From Catonia carolina (Eukaryota > Arthropoda > Insecta > Hemiptera > Achilidae), in assembly GCA_035578175.1 (NCBI GenBank), contig JAQMRL010000010.1, positions 30,806,784-30,870,783 on the forward strand: 64,000 nucleotides of DNA. The letters are read 5' to 3'. The position numbers and the translations under genes were made by a program. Numbering within the stretch: the stretch's first letter is position 1; every line of letters starts with the position of its first letter. Of the stretch, positions 30,101-39,100 are shown one piece after another. The notes beneath the pieces are model-generated. The model was not told where the DNA came from. It made no database searches and saw only the letters and a program-made list of their open reading frames with translations.

Positions 30101-33100
30101 TAGATTTTTTTAAGATTTCAGCCTTAGTATGCATTTCACTGCAAAAGTGTATATAATAAAATTTATAGGAAATTAAAAGATCTACAATTTTTAATAACAG
30201 AATTTTTCTCTACAGAGCCTAGCTTAGCGTGAAAAAGTGATTTTCCGTATTTTTAAGCCAAACTGAGATTGATTTTCATTTAGCGTTATTCACTCACGAT
30301 TAAATTTAGGTTATGTTTTTTGAGGTTAGTTTTTTGTTTATTTCTAACGTTTTATTATTAATGTTAGGTTTATTGTTAATTATTTGAATTGGTAAGAGAA
30401 AGTTGTGTGAGTGTTTCACACCAGATTATTTCAATCAGGTGAAAGTCATCTATTGTGTATTTGGTGGTTTTTATGTTATTTCATTCCAACCCACCGGGTT
30501 GGTCTAGAGATAAAGTAGTCGCCAAATCAGCTGTTTAACAGCTGATTTTCGGAGACGAAGGTTCCTGGTTCAAATCCTAGTAAAGGTAGTTACTTTTATA
30601 CGGATTTGAATGCTAGACAGTGGTTACCGGTGTACTTTGATGGTTGGGGTTCAATTAACCATACTCTCTCAGGAATGGTCGACCTGAGTCTGTACAAGAC
30701 TACACGTCATACACATCATCCTCATCTCATTGGGCCATGGGGTTGCTTATTGTTCTGAATTGAACAGATTGCAACGTACACAAACTAGGAATTACAAAAA
30801 AATCATTCTAAGTAATATACAGGAAAATGTTTTAACCGAATTATTAAAAAATCTATTGTTTTTTTTTCGTTTTGCAGCTTCAAAACAAGAAGTAAGTGTT
30901 CCATCTCCACCTCCACCTCCCAAAATTAAAGAAGAGCCTCCGTTACCACCGTTGCCTTCTGAACCTCCAAGTAGCCCTCCCCCACTGCCACCACCTCCTC
31001 CTTCTATTACTACATCAGCGCCTAGTGAAATGCCAGTACATCCGTTGGCACTTGGTGAACCATTACCTCCGGGAGTTGATCTGCCTGATAGATCATATTA
31101 TTTAGCTCAACCCCCTCCTCCACCTCCTCCGTCGATTCCACCACCGCCTCCACCAGAATCACCACCACCCCCACCGCCACCTTTGCCAGTAAATTCCCCC
31201 TCACCACCTCCTGTGCCTCCACCAGTGGAATCGTCAATGTACACCAGTGCTCCAGTCAGTCATTATCCAGTGACGCATCCTATTTATCATCATGTCACGG
31301 TAAGTAATTTTAAGATTTATTTTTATCAAATGTTTTTCAATAAAAGATAACTTTGTCACTGTTGTTTAGAACAACAGCAGAAAGGCTATTTTAACCCTTC
31401 GAGTTCCGTGCCTTGTAGTGGAGAACTTGTGAAAAATGCCAGGCAGCCAAAAAAAATTATTCCATCAGAACTACTGTTGTTAGCTTAGTTCTTTTACCGA
31501 AATTTTCAGAACTCCTTGCTCTATAATTAGCACTGTTTTTCAAAATTTATTTTAATTTACTAAAATATCTTAATTTATTATGTTCTAAACTAAACAAATT
31601 TTTACTATAGCGAGTTATTACATTTTATAGACAATTTTGTTCTGATTAGATTGATATATAAGACAACACTATTTAAAATCACTAACATAACCAAAAATAA
31701 CATCGTCACTGCACTCGCACGACACCATTTGACGCTCGTGTTTACAAAGACTTCACCAATTTAAACTCTTTGTAAAAAAGATATAATTAAATAACAGCAA
31801 AATCTACCGACATGAAATGAACGTTCATAATTTAGAGTATTATTAAAACCAAAATTCAATGTGGCTGCCTCCGTAGCGTAGTGGTAGCACGGTAGTCTAC
31901 CACGTGGAGGTCCCGGGTTCGATTCCCATTTAGGGTCTGGAAATTTTCACAAGGTATAACCCGCTGCTACATATCCCAACGTAGTCGCTAATGGCTGAGC
32001 TGTAAAATCTACCGGTGTTTAGGAAAGTTATAGTCATTTACGCAAAAGTTTACCAATATCCAAAGCAACCGGATCTGGGACTTTTCAGAAGAACCTCATA
32101 TCCAACAACTTCGGATCCTGGCGCTCAGAGGGTTAAAACCCTCAACATTTTACTTAGTAATATGAGAAGTGATGTGATATTTATCTATCCCTTCTCCACT
32201 GGTTTAAAAAGTATGCTACCTACCATTTAGTGATGGAGCAAGTCGCAGGAATTTGTTTTTTATTTAAAGTCGCATCAAGTGGTTGGTTATTAGCGACTAC
32301 AGCGGATTATGTTACTGTAACTGTGGGTTTTGACTTGTGAAAATTTCCAGACCCTGGCCGGAAATTGAACCCAGGACCTCCGCATGTTAGGCTAACACAC
32401 TAACCACTATGCTATGAAGGTGGCTGAAATTCATAATATTATATAATAGATAATATTTTCCCATAACTGGCAGGTGGAGTGTTAAATTATTTACTCTATT
32501 TTTTTATTTTTTCCATGGCTACAAAAAATAGTTCTGTTTTTATCACATGCTCAGCTAATTATATGACTGAAGCATTTAAGAACAAAGAAGGTACAGTTGT
32601 AAAAGCACTTTTCAGAATTATCTCCTCTGAAAGTAATGAATTTCATTGTACAGCCAGACCATGCGGTGAATGAAGTGAAAATGTCATTAGCAGGGTAGAA
32701 AGTGGATGCTTTTCAGAGGACTGTTATGCTGATAAGGATACTTTTCCACTCGGTGAGGATTACCACGGTGCAGTGGTAATCCACCTCACTCCTAGTTTTC
32801 CCTAAAAAAGTCTAGAGGTTCAAACCAGCATTTTGGCTGATGACTTAAATAACAACATAGATAATACAAAGTGGCGCAAAAATAACACATGGATTTGATG
32901 TGTGTATTAGTATGGGAAGAGAAATATCAGCGACTACCATCTGTGAGTAAGACACAATATCCAGTTTGTCTAGACTCAATAATAATGATAATGATTCATT
33001 TATAGTCGTGGATAACTGCGGAACGTGATAGATCTAAGATACAGGCGGCTGAGATGAGATTCCTTCGCAGAATAAAGGGATGCACTCGAAGAGATTGTAT

Positions 33101-36100
33101 CAGAAGTGAAGACATCCGAAACTAACTAAATGTCTTCAACATCCTAGAAAGGGCTGAGGAATACAAGGAGGAATCATCTTGGCAGGATGGATCAGAGGAG
33201 GATTCCCAAGACGATAATGTCTTACGTGCCAGAAGGTAGAAGGGATGTGGGTCGGCCAAGGAAAAGATGGAATTAAGATTTTTGTGAAACCGGAACAGGC
33301 TTTAAGCCTAATCCTTGTTGGAAAGAAGAAGAAGAAGAAGAAGATTCATTTATTACTGTTCATTGACTTTTCTGCCAACAGTTCAATGTTGTGCGTGATA
33401 AAATTATCCTTGATCGCAATTCAATACGTTGATGGGTTACATAATTTTGAATAACTTGATATTGTACTACTTTTACGCCGGTCCGTAGTTCATATTTTGC
33501 CCACTGTTGGCGCTGTTGTTAGTAGATAGCGCAGCGATCACACCTCTCGCAGTGCATGAGCCAAGTGGCAAGGCGTATCTACGCACTGGCAGATGCGATA
33601 GTTGAGGTGGTGACCAGGCAATATCGATTCTAACATTATCGAAGGTCGATACGGAAGAATTGCAGCTCAACTTTGGGTCTATTCTTTCTGCTACTACACC
33701 TCCCTTCCCTACCTCTCGCTTCACTGGCGACTGCTCCTCTTCGGAGGCAGCAGTAAAAGGTGCTCGCTGCGTCGGTGACTGCTCCTATTTGATTAGGCAG
33801 CGGTACAGACGACCCCGCTTCGCTTCACTGGCGACTGCTCCTCTTCAGAGGCAGCGGTGAAAGGTGTTCGCTGCATCGGCGACTGCTCCGAATCATTTAG
33901 GCAGCGGTAAAGATGACCTCCCCTTCGCTTGCCAGTGGCTGCTCCTCTTTGAGGTAGCGGCGAAGGCTTCCCCAAGCATCTGTTTAACTTTTGAACTATG
34001 CCGCCGGATGCCAGGCCAGGCCTACGGTTGAGCTCTACAGATTGCGCTACTACAAGCCGGTAGCGACAAACTGAAAACATAAAAAAACCTCTGAGTTGGG
34101 CTATTTATACTATAATAACTGTGAACTCAGAGCACTTTGTCGGCATGCTGCTCAAATTTTATCTTTCTAATTATGAAAATATGTTTCAAACAAGAGAGGA
34201 GCCACAGCACACAGTCCAAGGAATTTGATGCGTGTTGTTAAACAAAATATTTCCCTAGCTCATTTCAGCGTTATCACCTGGCTCCCACAATGAATTGATC
34301 TTGATCTGTCTTTGAAATTTATTTTTCTTTGGCTAGTCTAAATGGAAAGTGTATGCTTAACGCTCGTTCATAAACAAGCTGAAGAAAGCCAATCGTGAAG
34401 AAATAGCTGCCATCTCAGAAGAAACTTAAGTTAAAATGGTAGCAAACTTTGATGTGCATACATGAAGAAGGACATCATCTTTATAAAGTTGTTTTCTGTT
34501 CTTGGTCCATTATAAACTGAAAAAAATCATGAATATTCATCAATATTGAATGTATTTCAAATTTTGATGATACAAATAAAAAATTTACGTCAATAATCTT
34601 AAAATATGTTGCTTATTAAAGACAATGCATCCTTTTTGCACCATCATGTATAACAGATATACTCGTATATTGCATATTACAAACAAAACAATTTTATATA
34701 TTTTGAACGCTAATATTGTATAACTAAGTAATGTTCAAAAATACAAAAATATTTTTAGAATTTAAACGGAATTGTTATCTTAGAAGTAATATTTTGTTCT
34801 TATAACATTTTGTAAACATATTTATTTTGTTTTAATACTGTAGTGAACTTGTTTTGAAGTAATATTTATTAAAATTTAAAAAGTTAAAGCAAGATCGCTG
34901 AAAATTCATTTTTCCTAATATAAATTTTTTGAGGAACTTTGGAGGTATCAAGCTGAAATTTTTGGAGCATAATATTTTCATCCATTCTAAATTACTGCTG
35001 TCAAATTATTTTAAAATTTTACAAAATAAACTTGGTTTTTTCTAAACATTGATGAAATTGAGAAATTTGTTCAAAGTTTTTTTATCAAAACAACTTGATC
35101 ACATTTTAACTTGTGTCTAGGTACTGGTTAACAGGTCCCCTTAACTTTTTATTAGATGTATTTACAATTTAGTGTTCACAGAGAAACAAAATGTTCAGAT
35201 ATTTGTGGTATCTTTAAATTTACAAAATTAGAGTATTGTCTTATCCAGTGAAGACAAACTTTTTTTTTATTTGTCATCAGAAACTGTACAGTATTGAGAA
35301 CTACCCAATTTGATTGCTGTTTTTTTCTGTATTTTTGATGTGGATTAGGCATGAATTTGAACAGGGACCCCCAGTAGTGTTTGTTCATGGATGGCTATCA
35401 GCTGATCACTTGCCCAAATGGTGTTACTTAACAGATAATAGTGACTTTCTGTAGATGGGAGCTCACTTGATTGCTAGCGTAAGGAATTCGGTTGGAGAGG
35501 ATTATTTGTACAATTCCCCTCCTCCTATAACCTAGTAGTAATAGTAGTAATAATACCATTAGTACGTGCTGTTCTAAAAATATTTGTCACAAACCATTTC
35601 GAATAACTACTGTAGTACCAAAATATTTTATTAGATTTTAAACTAATAATATTTTTAAATATTTTATTAAGGGGGTAGTCGACCCAGAAAATTAAAATCA
35701 AAACTTCTGGCTATAATTTATCATTATTTATTTTAAATGAAAGAGTAATTTACTAGTAACGATCTACCATTTGAACCAAGCCAAAAAATTAATTACAGCT
35801 CCTAATATAAGTGAGGTTGGAAAAGCGGGCTTTTATGGGGCATCAAATATCTCAGGAACCATAAAAGATATCAACATGATTCTTATGCTTAAAAATACAG
35901 AAAATTGCTGTCTATTATCTGTTGTATGTGTTTGTATGTATATTTTCTTACAAGAAATTTATTGAAGAAAAACCATATTTTCAAAAACATTTATTTTATG
36001 TATTCACCAATTATTTTTTAACTAAATCCCTATTAAGGTTTTTGTAAAATCATTCCACACATAATAGAGCAAGAAATTATGAACATTTGAAAAAAAAACA

Positions 36101-39100
36101 TCATCCAAATATCTCCAATACAAACCAAAATAATTTAATTCAGCAAAAATTACATTTCCGGAAAACTTAAAGTTGAAGGAATAATTTCACTCGCCTAGTG
36201 AGCTTCATTTTAAACAGATGTTTTTATAACTTTTTGTCAACGTACAAAACAAAGTAAACAAAAGTTGTGCTTCAGAAAATTTTAAACTTCAAATAAATGC
36301 AAAAAACAATCAAAATTTAAAAAAAAATCATCTTTTTAAGTTGACTACCCCCTTAATATACTAAAAGTTTATTATAATACCCTAATAAAGTAAAAGAACG
36401 TGTTTTAGTTTTTATTATTTTACTACAGAGTGTTATATTTTATATCAGTTTGTTTATAAATAGGCCGTGTATAACAATATTAGATTACATAATCCATCCA
36501 ATGGTAAACTCGCGAATGTGCAAATTCTCAGTTTTACAGGAGAACAAAAAAGAAATTCAATGCTTTCTTCTTTAACACACTTCGTGTATTTTCGTAACTT
36601 TACAAAGGCTGTATCTCCCTAACCGAACAAGGTACAAATTCGTGAGTTTACTACAACATGCGTTGGGTTGTATACATCAGCATGCACTAACAAACTCATA
36701 TTCGTAAAATTTGCACATTCGCAAGTTTACCATTGGAGGGACGATATAATAACTAGGTTTATAACTTCACGAGCGTATTAACACCACTACAGTGAGTGGT
36801 CTCACATTAACAACTGACAATATGAAGGGAAAATATTTTAAGAATGTATAGTACACATGTCGCCATATGGATTTAAAGCAACCGTTGCTGTGACAACGTC
36901 ATGTCTTACTGTCGCCAGTCCCCCTTGCTCTTCATCCCGCACTAGCAAACAAGTCAGCTCCCAACTTTACCAGCTGACTGATTGGGCTGCTCAAAGGCCG
37001 AGAGGAATGTACAGTATTCAGATGAACTAATGTCCCCTAGCTGTGGGAGTGAGAGAATGCATAACGCTCTCACTCGCACAAGCCATACGCGCCGTTCCAA
37101 TAACATTGTCTTTAATTTTACTCATTGTTGTGAGCAAGCGTTTATTCATGCAGTAAACTAACAAGCAAGACAACGACTGTAGTATGTTTTCAGATTTGGA
37201 TTATTACGGTAAAGACCTTTGAGCACATGCGTAGTTATGCCACATATCTCCCTTTCACTCGCTCGGTTATGGGACATTAGTTCGTCTGATAGCTATATGT
37301 GTTATTTAGTTCTGATGTACATGATACGTAAAAAGTAAAAAGTACGTGTTAATTTGTAAGATTTCTGTTTCTGTTTTAGGCACCTCCAACAGTAGATGTG
37401 GCATACACTCACCCATATGTTGCACCTAGACCACCTGCCGAAACAAATCTGTCATTAGAGCTAGATTCATTCTATTCAGATATCGCAGCTCTAGAACCTG
37501 CTCCACCACCACCCCCTCCATCAACTGTTGAAGCTCCACCTTTACCTACTGCACCACCTCCTCCTCCGGATTCAGCACCACCGCCTCCACCTCCTGTTCA
37601 GACAGAAGAGACCGCATCTAGTGAAAATTCTGCTCCAGTTACTAAAAAGAAAAAGAAGGTAAATATATAAATTTTATCTGGTAGTGAGTTGTAAAATATA
37701 AACGTATTGATTTGCCTCGTTTATTTTATTTTCTGTCTTCTGAAGTTCATACTTACACTGTAATTAAAACCCTCCTTGTCTGAAAATATGGGGGCAAACT
37801 TGATAGTGGATATGTGAAATTCTAGATAACACATGGAGGTATATTTTTAGGATATCAAGGTTGTACAGAAGAATTGAAGGGGTCGACAGAAAAAAGTGCT
37901 AACCCACAAAATTTCCAGCATGATTTTTTAAAAATATTCTGTAAAAATAAAATGTTTGGAACGTTTTAAACAGCGTGCTATATTTACTATCTTAAGAACC
38001 TAGATTAACAGAAAATAACAAATGTTTAACAAAACTTCCAAAACATGATTTGTAGATTTCAGTAAACTTTTAAAATGACATTGCGTAAAATTATGTTGAT
38101 GTGGGTTAGCACTGTCTTCTCCCGGCCCCTTCAATTACATTATTTTTAACAGTTGTGTATGCAAATTTTTTAAAAATCTAATATTTTTCCCGAAATTATA
38201 TGCATATACAGTAAACTCATGACATAATAAACAAGGTGTCCAGAACAGATCAGACCAAATTGGCAACTGGCTGCGCCAGTCGACCAGTTTTACCAGGCTG
38301 GGTTTTTTTTTTTTAACTTCAGACTGTTCTGCAATTACTGCTAATGCAGACTGTGATGAAATTTTCTGCTAATGATATTTTTGTAACATGTGAAAATATG
38401 CCAAGCCTGATTGGGTTCGAACCAAAGACTGCATGATGAGAGGCGAGCACGTTACCAACTACGCCAATGCGAGCTGGCGATGGGATGGATAGTTGCGTCG
38501 AAATAAAATCATGCGCATTACTTTCATAATGGACTCTGTATCTCTTAAATTTCTTTTTGGTTGCTCGTAGGTTTTAAAAAATCTTGTAAAACTATCATTT
38601 CGGTAGTACCACTATCTTCAGAGTATTTTAAAAATTAAATTAAAATTCAGAATGGAACAACCATTCTGAACAACCTTCTCTTCCCCTCAATGGAGGACTT
38701 TTTATACAATACCTCTAAACGGCTGCACGACGCTGGGAAAACTTACGGACCCCAGATCATTCAGGACTTGTACAGGCACCCACATCCACCTGAAGACTTT
38801 AGGCCATTACCATTCCACGACTTTGTCTAAATTCCAGTGTAAACTAACTGACAAAATTAGAGTTACCACATTTTTATTCCCCCCCACATTCTTTTTTTGT
38901 TCCCATTCCTCCTCATCCACTTGTATGTCTCTCACCCTCCAGTTGGTAGTTCTGATCCCTTGTTCCTATGCATAATCACTCCACTACGGTGAAAAGAGCC
39001 GCCATTTAAACTTGTAAACTGATTAGAAATTACAAGGCCGGTGATTATGCCATATTGTCCCCTTTCTGTTTCCCCTAAATTAATAACCCCTACTAAAAAA

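Noticed and set aside
31022..31237. Minus-strand ORF rich in Val/Glu
   Set aside because: It is the antisense of the polyproline exon; composition alone keeps it open.
31861..31950. tRNA gene (also at 26756, 14282 and 28662)
   Set aside because: A and B boxes are present, but the acceptor and anticodon arms do not pair, and each copy carries a shared non-tRNA body and tail; they are SINE heads.
33717..33970. CRISPR-like array
   Set aside because: Units are contiguous and diverged, with no unique spacers, in an animal genome.
33473..34080. ORFs on both strands over the GC-rich array
   Set aside because: They follow the tandem hairpin repeat; low stop frequency is due to GC content.
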